Assembly: GCF_032854445.1 (NCBI RefSeq)
Contig: NW_027017962.1
Location: 250,001 to 314,000 of the forward strand
Length of the DNA: 64,000 nt
Direction: 5' to 3'
Source of the DNA: Liolophura sinensis
Lineage: Eukaryota > Mollusca > Polyplacophora > Chitonida > Chitonidae
Positions 27,301 to 39,300 of this stretch are shown one piece after another (the stretch's first letter is position 1; every line of letters starts with the position of its first letter). The notes under the pieces are model-generated. The model did no database searches, was not told the DNA's origin, and saw only the letters and a program-made list of their open reading frames with translations. The position numbers and the translations under genes were made by a program.

Positions 27301-30300
27301 ATGTTGTGTTACAAAGGTTCTTCCCCTCAGCACAGAACCCACACTTCTCCCCACAGTCTGGTCCGTAGGTACCGCTTGTACAACCTAGGAGTTTAAAGCA
27401 ACACTATTTATGCATCTGCATTTGAACACACTGGGTAATATCAGGACCATTTATTTGTAAATATGCAATTAAAATCAGAACAATAGCAGTATGTGCTGTC
27501 AAGGCTGGAGTTATCTGTTACTAAACCTTTCATAATGCTGTAAGGGATGTGTCTTGATTAACTTCACTCTTCTTAAAGCGACACGATCGCCCAAATATTA
27601 GATATATTTGTGTCATTACAGAATAACATGAGTATTGGGAATTTTTCTCAAGAATTAAAAATTGCAGTCTTTCGTAAATTCCACCCCAGGTATTGTACTT
27701 AAAGTGAATGTTTAAAAATAACAAAAAAAGAAAAGAAAATGAAGCCTGAAAAGTCGGCCAGAATATTTAAATAAGGCAATGAAAATGAAGCATGCGCACA
27801 GTACTCGGCAAACTTCATATGCAAACTAACATGGCTGATCACACGCATAAAAGGATTTACGGTTGACATGCCAGTGTACAGTTGTAATTAGTGAACCTTA
27901 CATATTACTTCCACATAGAAAGGCAAGAAATGAGACGATTAAGCTGGCTTAGTAAGTACTTGTTGAACTTGTCACTTACCTGCGGTTTACTTCGTGGACA
28001 AGCGCCTTCGGCCTTAAAACTTTATTATAAGTAGCATTTTTCGACAAGCTTCCTCACTTTATTGCATGCCAGTTATGGTATAGAGCGATATCGATTGAGT
28101 AGGAAAGATAGCAAGATCACACTGTCACTGTTTCTGTGACCCCCATGTACCTCACACCCACGTACCTCGTTCGACATGTTTGTTTTCGCCGGAACATTTC
28201 GAACGCTGCGCATATTCTCCAAGCGCTTCCGGTTGAATATTAATGAGACAAAATGGCGCTTCATCTTTGTCTTGAATTCAAATAATGTCAGGACTTCTCC
28301 GGACTCGTACAAGCCACACACTCAAAGGAAAAGATTTCGGTCAAAGTGAGATATTTAGTTTATGAACGAACTTTAAAACTTTGGTAATGCGTTACAAGCA
28401 GAATGTCACTTAAAGATTCTAGGGCTTATAACAATATTATATCGGTGAATACGAAAATGTATGCAGCCGTCGTAATATTTGACATATCAGCCTTTGTGCT
28501 AGGATTAGTATACATGTCTGTAGACTTCATTATTATATCAAATGACGGATTTCCCGTCCATTCTGTCCTGCAAATGGCTTCATTTAGCCATGCGATTAGT
28601 TCGTACATAATGACAGCAAGCAATTTCCAGATCTGATCAAACCAGATATCGACCCGTGTGGGAAAGTACGTTATATCAGTCAGAATGGGGCTGTGGGGAC
28701 GGCCAAACCAGCAACGGAAACCACTCCTTTCACGTGACCCACGAAGGACCCACGAAGAAAAAACGGGGACATCAAGGAACTGCCTGTGCGAGACCAGTAT
28801 TGAGCCAACATCTCTTGTGCCAGCGGGCGGGAATACCAGTATTCAATACAAAGCCAAAAATGTGGTCCAGGCAGTCCAGTTGGATCGTACCACGTGACGG
28901 TCCTGTACTTGCAGCGATACTGGATCCCTTAGAGCCTGGTTATTTCATATTGTACAGCAGCAATTAAGGGAGGTAACTTTATATGCTAAAGCAGTTTGGG
29001 GGCGCTGCAGTGTGCATGGTTTTACTGTCCACGTCTCACAAAGTTGAAATTTTGACCGAGGAATAAATTTCATTGGTGATTGACTTTCAAATTCCGCAGA
29101 ATACTATTGATCAAGCGCGACTTAATCATGTTCAAGCACTGGGTACAAGCTCCTTTACTCGACCAGACCATGTAGATGGACAAACTTTCTCCACTCCAAG
29201 CCAGTGAAATCTGTAAGTGTATCTTGGGTCGTTATTTGTACGAGGGGTGAAAGTCCTTGGACAGGTTGAGCCATATAATAAACAGGTCATTGTGAAGTGT
29301 TTTGCACATCATGGAGCGGTATTGTGACAACCATCAAAGTGTAATATGAGTCAATCATAAGCCTGAATACACTAATCATAGAAAACGTTTATACTGGTAT
29401 TTAAAAAAAAATAAACATGAAGGGGCAAAAAAGCATCTTAACATATTAATACTTTTTTCTATCAAGTGCGGTAAATACAATTTTTATGAAGAAACAAATA
29501 TGCTAAAGGTGGAAAAAGAAAGGGCATATGTTAAAAGGGGACGTTAAAACCTCAAGCCACTGGAACACACACCTCCTGGTATAACAATATCCAATAACGC
29601 ATTATATAGATATTATATAAATATTATATAATATGACGGACTTTCAATGAACTCCGGCCTATGATTGGTCAAGTTTATTCATGTCAGTCAGCAAGCAACA
29701 CAATTAATAATTTATACCAATCAGAATGTCAGAAATTATCAAATTTTATCGGTAAATACCAACCTGCAGCAGTCGTAATATTGAACCTATCAGGCTCATC
29801 TACAATTTGGACAAGACTGACCTGTAAGATGCGTGTCTGTAGATTTCATTGTAGGCCTAATACCAAGTACAAGTTTTCCTTAAATTCTGCGCTGCGATTG
29901 ACTTCATTCATGTGTATCTAATCCGTATACAATCATGTGGTTAGTCCGAATGCATTGACAGCAAGCAAAGCGAGAAGTTATATCAACCACAATTTCTTCA
30001 GCTACGCACAATAGTGCGAACAGCCAAATGAGCAACGTCGACAACTTCTTGTTAGAAGGAATCCATGAAGGACACACGAAGAATGAACGAAGGTACCTGT
30101 ATGGAAGCCGCATGAAGTCATCGTCGCACCTTCGTGCTGTCGTTCCATCTTCCGGTGATGGCACGAAGATGCGAAGCGATGAAACAATGATGCAAAGCGC
30201 TGGCACGATGACACGAAGTGATGCTAGCTTCGTTTCAACGCTTTGTGGTCAGGGAATACGAAAAAAACTTGTATGAGTCAAAATTTAAAGGGATACAGGA

Positions 30301-33300
30301 AATGAACACCACAATGCACTGCTCTGATCACGTGAGTATTCTTGTTAAAGAATGATACGCTGGTATCGTGCCAAGGCTTTGTGCCATTACCGGGCGATTG
30401 AACGATGTCACGATGGCACCATGACGGCCTTGCATGTCTACAACACCGGTATTGAGCCAACAGCGCCATTATAAACAGTAGACAGCCGTCATTAGTGGCC
30501 TTACCTGTATCACATTTGATTCCATTGTGTCCCGGCATGCACCGTGATAAGTTAGGTCTGTCCGGACAGTGCCCTGATGTTGTGTTACAAAGGTTCTTTC
30601 CTTCAGCACAGAACCCACAGCTTTCCCCACAGTCAGGTCCGTAGGTACCGCTTGTACAACCTAGGAGTTTAAAGCCAAACTAATTTTGCATCTGCATTTG
30701 GACACACTGGGTAACATTAGCGCCATTTATTTGTAAATATGCTATAAACATTAGAGCCATAACTACATGTGCTGTGAAGACTGGAGTTATCTGTTACTAA
30801 ATCTTTCATAATGCTGTGAGGGATGTGTCTTGGAGAGCAGTGGGAAAAGGTTAAACTTTAAGGAGGCAGACAAATGTATCAAAATAGTTTAAAACACAGA
30901 CCCTCATCTCCCACAAAAACGTGTGATTATCGAAACAGCATTGTTTCAAAAAATCTCTCTCCTCATTGTCCAACATGTGTGCACCCAGTTTGCCTCGACT
31001 CTGTTAGAAATCCACTCAGTGTAACATACCTGCATAACTGAAGGGTACCCACTACGTGTAAATGGAAGTGAGTGACAGGGTTTTATTAGTACAACCTCTT
31101 GTTATAGTAGATAACCCTACATATAGACGTATGCAGATGTTCTCCAAGTAAACCATACATAGAGGAATATGTCAGGCTATGTGACCTGTATCGTACCTTC
31201 AAACCTATGGATGGTCGTGGGATTCCTCCCGCCATAGTGCTGGCCCCCGTCGTATGAAAGTAATATTCTTGAGTACGACGTAAAACACCAATGAAATAAG
31301 TAAATATCGTACCTTTACATATTACTCCCGTGGGATCACATTTGCTGCATGCTGGGGTCGGTTGACACGGTATGTCACACATCTCGCCGTACCAGCCGTC
31401 TGCACACACTGCAATTTTCCGAACAAAAGTAGTGAAAAAATGAAATTAAGAAAAAAGTAGAAAAAGAAGAAGGGAAGCAAAGAGTATAGGATATTTAGTT
31501 CTGGACGAGCCGCAGTTTCAGTTACACGTATATTACAAACCTCACACTGAGGTAAATACTACATTTAGATGGGGACATGGCTGACTTTGTTATGTGTATC
31601 ATCACATGAATATACTGTACTGTATTTTGTCTACAGCCGCATTCTTGCTGGAGACTGAACACAGCCTGGAGGGAGCCACTGCAAATCGCTGGGCTTAACC
31701 TGAATGTATCACTGTTAAGTACATGTACACATACACCACCCGCAGCGCGGTTGAGATCAACAAAGACTATATATAACATATATACATGTGTTTGTAAAGC
31801 TTAGGCCTACAACCATTTGAGCAAGCTGCGGATGGTCGTGGGTTTTTCGTGGGCACTTCCCGCTTTCCTCCCACCATAACGCTGGCCGCCGTCGTATAAG
31901 TGAAATATTCTTGAGTGCGGCGTAAAACACCAATCAAATAAATAAATAAATAAATACAACCATTTGCCTATTAGTTAAACTGATGATTATTTAACGATAA
32001 ACAGAATCACTGCACAGCTTGGAATATGCAGACGTTTGTTAATGTTTAGCTGATGTATACAGGCACTATTAGAGGTGGAATTGTATAGGAAACAAGAGTG
32101 TATAATGTTGTGGGTTCTAATTATGGACAGGAACGCAACACAGAATGACTCGACTGGTAGAGCTATATTGTCGCCAGTGTCGGTTACATATAAAATCGTA
32201 ATCTGTAGGATGACAACATTACATCCCTCCCAACATTTGGAAATAAAGCATGAGATCTTAGTCATCATAGATCTGCTATTATGCACACAATATAAATCGA
32301 AATATCAAAATTAACTGTCCGTATAGTCAAGCTCTGACTCTTAGGCTTTGAAGAGCAATGAAATGTTAAGCACTTTATATAATGCACTTGTTAATAATTA
32401 AAGGTACAATTAAAACAACTAAAAGTTCAAATCGTTCATTATTGGAGGGCATCAATCAGAAATGTCAATCACGAGGTTATATAGTCTCTGAAACGAACCG
32501 GAGGCTGTCGTCGTCATCAAGGTCAATGTCACTGATGTGATTGTTGGTGGTAGTATCTGAACATGTGTTATTAGATCTCAACACTTTCATAAATGATGAG
32601 TTCTGGTGATGGAGTGATTTCCATGTTTAACGGTGGTCATTGATCCTTTCACTGCGGTGACTTTATACGGGTTGGAGCTGAACAGAGGTTTAAGTTTACC
32701 CTTTTTCTGGTTGCGTAGTAGTACGATATCACCAACACGAATGGTCGCTGGCTTAGCCTGTGCGTGAAGATCAGCATAATACTTCATTCTCTGTTTGGCG
32801 CTATCGTCTTTAACCTGGATGTCGGATTGAGAGACTGGTTGGGCAAGTTCTGGTAAAGTTGTGCGGTACGGTCTGTTGAATAGTTGTTCAGCAGGTGGTT
32901 TGTCAGTTGAGCTGTGGGGCGTTGCACGGTAACTCCTTAAGAATTTGTATAGTTCCTGTTTCCATGGCTTTCCTTCAGCTTCAGATGCACGCATGGCTTT
33001 CTGTAAGGTCTTGATGAACCTTTCTGCATCACCATTAGCTCTTGGCCAGTATGGTGTGATTCTCAGATGTTTGATAGCTAGGTAATCGAGGAACTGGTGA
33101 AACTCTGTACTATTAAATGGAGGTCCGTTGTCAGTTTTCAGAACTGATGGTATACCATGTGTGGCAAATATCTTGTCAAAGGCGGGAATGGTGGATCGCG
33201 CAGAGGTGCAAGACACCTCTTCTACTTCAGGGTAACGGGAGTATTCGTCATAGACAATCAGTAAGTAGTCTCCAGAGGGTAATGGTCCAACGAAATCTGC

Positions 33301-36300
33301 ACAGACGTTTTCCCATGGTGCTTGTGGGAGCGCAGTCATCTTGAGCGGTTCTCGACGGGAAGAGTTTTCAGGGGTTACGGCCTGGCACGGGATACAGTTA
33401 TGAATGGTTGTCTCCACGAGTTTATCGATACCAGGGAACCAAACCTTTTGACGAAGCAGTTTCTTTGTTTTGACAATACCTTGATGTCCAACGTGAGCGA
33501 GGTCGCACACTTGCTGTTGAAGGCAGGCTGGTATCACAATGCGGGAACCAAACAGGAGGATATTTCCGTCAGAGTTTACTGATAACTCAGTGTGCACTGT
33601 AGCAAAGGACTGAAGCTGTCTTGCTGTAGCGCTGTCAAGCTTTGCGTTAACATTTGGTTTGTAGGCAGATTTCCATTTGTTGCCTTTAACTAAGCCCATT
33701 ACAGTTCGCAATAGTGGATCGGCCTTCGTGGCGTCTTGAATTTCTGCGAGTGTTAGCGCTTTCGGAACTGCATGCTGCGTTAGAAAGTTTATGTGTTCCT
33801 CAGCCATCTTTTCTTCACAGCTTGGAGCATCTGGTGACTGAACAGGGTGTCTGGACAGAAAATCAGCTGGATTGTCATGCCCTGGGCGATATGTTACGTT
33901 GTACGAGTATCCTTGAAGCTTTAAGATCCAGCGTTCAATTCTCGCAGGAGGTTTCGAGCTGGCTTTGTTGAACAATGGAATCAAGGGTTTGTGGTCTGTA
34001 ACAACGGTGAATTTTCGTCCATAGAGATAGAGATGATTGTGCAGTATTCCCCAGGTAAGACCAAGTGCTTCACGCTCTGTTTGACTGTAGCGTTGTTCAA
34101 CAGGCGTGAGGGATCGACTGGCATAGGAGATTATCTTGGTGTGGGAAGAGTCTTTCTGAGTGAGTATCGCTCCGAGTCCTACGGGACTTGCGTCAACTAT
34201 GAGTTCAACAGGTTTCGATGGATCATAGTAGGCCATAACACTTTGGTCAGTTAGGGCAGCTTTAATGTCCGTAAATGCCTTCTCTTCTGCTTGGGTCCAG
34301 GAGAACACTGTGTTTTGTCTTGTTAGATCGCGCAGTGGCTTCGACAAGGTCGCAAGATTGGGGATAAAGCGAGCGCAATATTGTACCATGCCGAGGAAGC
34401 TTTTAATTTCAGTTGCATTCGCAGGGCGGGTGGTGTTTTTGATGGCTTGCACTTTCTGTGGATCAGGAGAAAGACCATCCTTTGTGAACACATATCCTAA
34501 GAATTCAATCCTCGACTTGCTGAATTCACATTTCTCAGTTGCCTCAAGTCGTTGATCATGTTCTTGTTGGTCACGCCCATGGAGAAAAACATCATCACTA
34601 AGGTTAATAACGCCTGGTAGTCCTTGAAGAGCCATTCTGATGTGGTTCTGGAAGACTTCGGCAGCTGAACACACCCCAAAGTTCAAGCGTTTGTATCTGA
34701 AGAGACCCATATGTGTAGAGAACGTTGTGAGGCTGCGGGGTTCTGGGTGGAGTTCGATTTGGTGGTAACCAGCATTCAAGTCGAGTTTGGAGAATATCGT
34801 AGATCCATTCAGTTCAGATATGATATCATCCAAAGTGGGAGTTATGTGTCGTTCTCGCTGAATTGCTTCATTTGGTGCGCGCATGTCAACACAAATTCTG
34901 AGCTGAGATGGGTTTTTAGGTTTCTCGACTACACGGATAGGGGACACCCATGGTGTGGGTACATCACCAACTGGTTCGATAATGTCAAGTTGAAGTAGTC
35001 GTTTGAGTTCTGCTGTCGTACGTTCACGCAGATTAAACGGGAGACGTCGGTGTTGGTGAGCGACGGGTTGTACGCTGCTGTCCACGTGTAGTTTGGCTTG
35101 AACACCTTTCAATTTACCAAGTCCAGTAAAGCAATCCTTGTACTTAGACACGATTTCATTGGTAAGCGATATAGGACTGTACTGTATTTCACGAATACAC
35201 TCTGTGATATTAAGAAGTCCAAGATCCACGCATGTGCTGTAGCTGAGTAGAGTGTCGCAATTTCCTGGTGTGATGTAGAGGGTTGTTTGCACAGATTTAT
35301 TTACGGCTGTGACAGTTGCTGAAAATTTACCTACTATTTCTAATGACTGACTAGTGTTATAAGCAAATATCTGCGGTAATTTGTCCATATCACGTGCAGG
35401 CTGTGGAGTAAGCTGTGTGAATGTTGTCTCACTCAACATGTTTGCAGTAGCACCTGTATCGATTACAGCTTGGAGTGTTTTTTCGTTGACAGCGACAGTT
35501 ACTATTGGTTGTTTTGTAGAAAATTCCATCACTGTGACTGTACACGCTGAATACATATTCATCATCTGAACTGGAATCAGCAAGGTGTGCAGCGCTTCTG
35601 ACTTGCTTGACAGATTCAAATTTGCCAGTGTCATGCTGTTGACGTTTTATCTGTCGGCAAACGGATTCAAAGTGATTAAATTTATGACAAAATCCACACG
35701 CCTTTCCCTTAGCTGGACAGGTTTTTCCTTCTGGGTGGGGATATGCATAGCCACGATATCTACAGTATTTACTGTGAGGCTTGTTGCTGGATGGTTTCGC
35801 ATTTTTACGAATGGATTTGCGGGCGGCGGTTGTTGTTCTGTTTTGCTGAGACTTGTTTAATACAGTATTTACAGTCTCTGGGATAGGCTGATTGGGCTGT
35901 TCAATCGTCTTCGCCTGGCGTTCGGACTGTTCCATAGCTCTAGCTAAATTTAATATGTCCATCAATTTGAGGTCTGGATCACGCAGAATGCGTCGCCGAA
36001 TTCTGTTGGAGCTACATCCCTGTATTAGCTGGCCTTTGATTTCTCTGTCTTGATCCGAGAATTCGCATGTAAGGGCTAACTGGCGCAGACGTGTAGAGTA
36101 CGTCTCCATTGTTTCGCCTACGTTTTGCTTAGTGCTGCGAAATACGTATGTTTCATAGTCAATGTTTCGTCTGGGGTTGAAGTGAGGATTCAGTTTCTCT
36201 AGAGCTCCTTCTAGGTCCTCACCTGTGTCCGGTAACGTATCCAGTATATCACTGACTTCTTCGCCGCCGTAATGGATTAACAGGGCTCTTTGGCGCTTTT

Positions 36301-39300
36301 TATCTGCGATATCCATAGCAACTAGAAGATTTTGGAAACGTCGGACATATTTAGTCCATCGTTGAGCTATTGATGAAGGGTCACTGTGCACGTCGAACGA
36401 AGGGAATGTCGGCAGTGACTGGGCCATCGTTATGTTGTTGTTGCACCCGCGTGTGCTGTGCGCCACAACAGCTGAGTGGAACAAAAGTGACGTAAAATTC
36501 ACTGGTTTAGAGTGATTTTTCAGTAAAAGGTTAATTCCTGCGTGTTTTCTGAGTCACAAAATGTCTTACTGATAACGATGTGTCCATTCTCGTCGCCAAA
36601 TATAATGTTGTGGGTTCTAATTATGGACAGGAACGCAACACAGAATGACTCGACTGGTAGAGCTATATTGTCGCCAGTGTCGGTTACATATAAAATCGTA
36701 ATCTGTAGGATGACAACATTACAGAGTGGGTTGAAGTGTCACTAAAACATAGTAACTTACCATAAATAAGGACCTCGCAAAGTGTAAGAATTTTGCCAGA
36801 TGACAGGGAAATCTTGACCGTATTTCCTAGAACTGGGCTGCTACATGTCCCATTGATGACGTCTCCCGGACCGTCAGTACTGGTAGTGGGATCCTGATAG
36901 CATGTAGTATAAGCCCCAGACGAGTTTCCCACAGACACAGTGAATCCGTTCAGCCTGGCCCCACCTGAAATAGTGAACGTGTAAGGGGGTAACAGAAGCT
37001 GAAGATCATAGAATTTTTGTTATCTAAAATATCAGCTTTCTCAACACTTGTTTTTGTATATTAATTGAACTATTTTCAACAATAATTAACATTTGCAAAA
37101 TGCGGAATTATTGTTTGTGTATCGGACGTAAAAGGGCGGTGTTATCGGTCAATGCCAACCAGCAGTACTTTGGATGGGAGTGGTAAGGGCTGAACGCACA
37201 AGGTGTGTGACTGATGGATACCTTCATGATCAGAATGCTGAATATTCAAACTAACAAGGCAACTATCAACCAAGCAGATAAAGCCAGTAAACGAAGAGAA
37301 ATAAGAAAACAAAAATTGTAGTTTGGTACGCCCTGGCCGACCTTTTGGTTCCGTTACCCTTGATGCGTTCGATTAACACTTACAATACACTTAGTAGGCC
37401 TACGTCACGATCGTCTGCTGAAATACTGCATGTGAAAGACATGAAGTCTGATATACCAGTAAATATAGATAAGTTCTGTCTGATGCAAACCAAGGATATA
37501 AAATGTCTATTTAATGTTATTTTCTTGGAACTTGCAACTATTTGTGATTCGTACAATTCTGTCAATAATCGCACTATTTGTGATTCGTGCAATTCTGTCA
37601 ATAATCGCACTATTTGTGATTCGTGCAATTCTGTCAATAATCGCACTATTTGTGATTCGTGCAATTCTGTCAATAATCGCACTATTTGTGATTCGTGCAA
37701 TTCTGTCAATAATCGCACCGTCAACTCTGAGACAGCGAGTCAGTATATATATACCAACATTTCATAGAGACGTATTTCATCAGCCAGGTGTGTACGACCG
37801 CTGATTGTACATGTAAGCCCTATATAAAGCAGCTGTTTTTTGGCTTTGGTTACCCAGCTCAGTAAACCGGTTCAGCCTCTGTATAACATCGCGTCATCTT
37901 CGCTAGACACCATCTATCCTATAAATGTACATATCAAATTAACAAGCCAGTAATAAATTGACGACATCACCCTTTCTGCTTTAGCACTGTGGGTTAAGGC
38001 TTAAGAATATACATTCTGGGCGGCACATTCATGTACAAGTCGCACATTCATGTATAAGTCGCACATTCATGTATAAGTCGCACTGTGGTGAAACGCGGCC
38101 CCAACCAATTTCAGCAACATAATTATCAAAATTTGAAGATTTTTGTTACAATAGGGGCTATTATAGGTTGTGCATGGGCCTGTGTTATGTGGTCCAATAT
38201 ATTCAGTCAGGCGAGACAGACCGAATACCCGGTCGCCTACTGCTCAGCATAGGGACACATAGGCCTACATATACTTACATGTACTTTCTCTGATATGTGT
38301 CCGTTAAAATGTTTGGTTTCATATACTCAAGAATACGCACGTAGTTCTTGAAATGTATATTTATTATCATTGTTTATTTCTATTTTTCGTCATGTATTAC
38401 TTCACAGTACATATACACATATACTTTCATGATATGTTAAGTACATGTGCCGTACATACAGCTTGGTCTGGTTGTACACAACTATAACAAAGCTTATATG
38501 AGATTGGAATGCCTCAATGTGTTTAAAAACAAGTTAATTTACATTTCTGAATAATGGTATTTTAGCAGCCTTTAAATTCTGTTTCGTTTCAAGCCAGCGG
38601 ACCACAGTGATTACTATCCGAATTAACATTTATGTATTTGATTGGTAAGAATATTTCACTTATACGACGGCGGCCAGCTTCATGGTGGGAGGAAACCGGC
38701 AAAGCCCGGACGGAACCTAAAACCATCTGTAGGTTGCTGTAAGAAGTCAATATGAGCTGGACTTGAACTCACAGCGACCGCATTGGTGAGGGGTGCCTGG
38801 GTCATTACGCCGTGCTGGCGTTCTAACCCCCTCGGAATCGGAGCCACTACCCCCTCTCCACTCGAATTAATATGAATTCTGTATGTACCCTGTTTCCCCT
38901 AAAATTTAATTGTTGGTAAATGTGAAAAAATAGCGAACAGCGAATTGTTTTTTCAGTATGAATTTTACCTAAAATGTAAGGTTTAATTTCGAATGTTGTA
39001 CGACATATTTACATCCAACGATAAATTTTGCAAGTCCCACACTGAATGCGCAGAATTAAAGTTGAACTACGGGTATTGTGTGTGTTATACTGCGGATGTT
39101 GTGTGTGTTATTGTGTGTGTTATACTGTGGATATTGTGTGTGTTATACTGCAGATATTGTGTGTGTGTTATACTGCGGATATTCTGTGTGTTATACTGCG
39201 GATATTGTCTGTGTTATACTGCGGATGTTGTCTGTGTTGTATTGCGGATATTGTGTGTGTTATACTGCGGATATTGTGTGGGTTGTATTGCGGATATTGT

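Larger units (their letters stand above)
15188..30803. repeat. Five tandem segmental duplications, each with one EGF exon
   Basis: Anchoring on a shared TTTCATAATGCTGTGAGGGA sequence gives unit starts at about 15188, 17317, 20667, 24065 and 27527, with the end at 30803: lengths about 2129, 3350, 3398, 3462 and 3276 bp. Copies are nearly identical over intron as well as exon. Unit 1 lacks about 1.3 kb present in the other four. TA microsatellites differ between copies: none in units 1 and 5, short in 2 and 3, about 40 repeats in unit 4. The structure is explained by unequal crossing-over with one EGF exon per unit. Confidence 0.93.
32101..36723 (-). mobile_element. Ty3/gypsy LTR retrotransposon, complete, identical LTRs
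   Basis: LTRs of 123 bp at 32101-32223 and 36601-36723 are identical base for base by eye. On the minus strand they begin TGTAATGTTGT and end ACAACATTATA. A 5-bp target duplication GAGTG lies at 32096-32100 and 36724-36728. The primer-binding site TGGCGACGAG (36598-36589) follows the 5' LTR and matches the 3' end expected of tRNA-Ser(GCT). A polypurine tract (TTGGGAGGGA) lies directly before the 3' LTR. Gag and pol frames are inside. The element is inserted in the receptor intron after the lectin exon, in the same orientation as the host gene. Confidence 0.95.

Noticed and set aside
37514-37804. Repetitive frames over the 36-bp arrays (also 56529-57142)
   Set aside because: Period is a multiple of three; the open frames on both strands are repeat artefacts.
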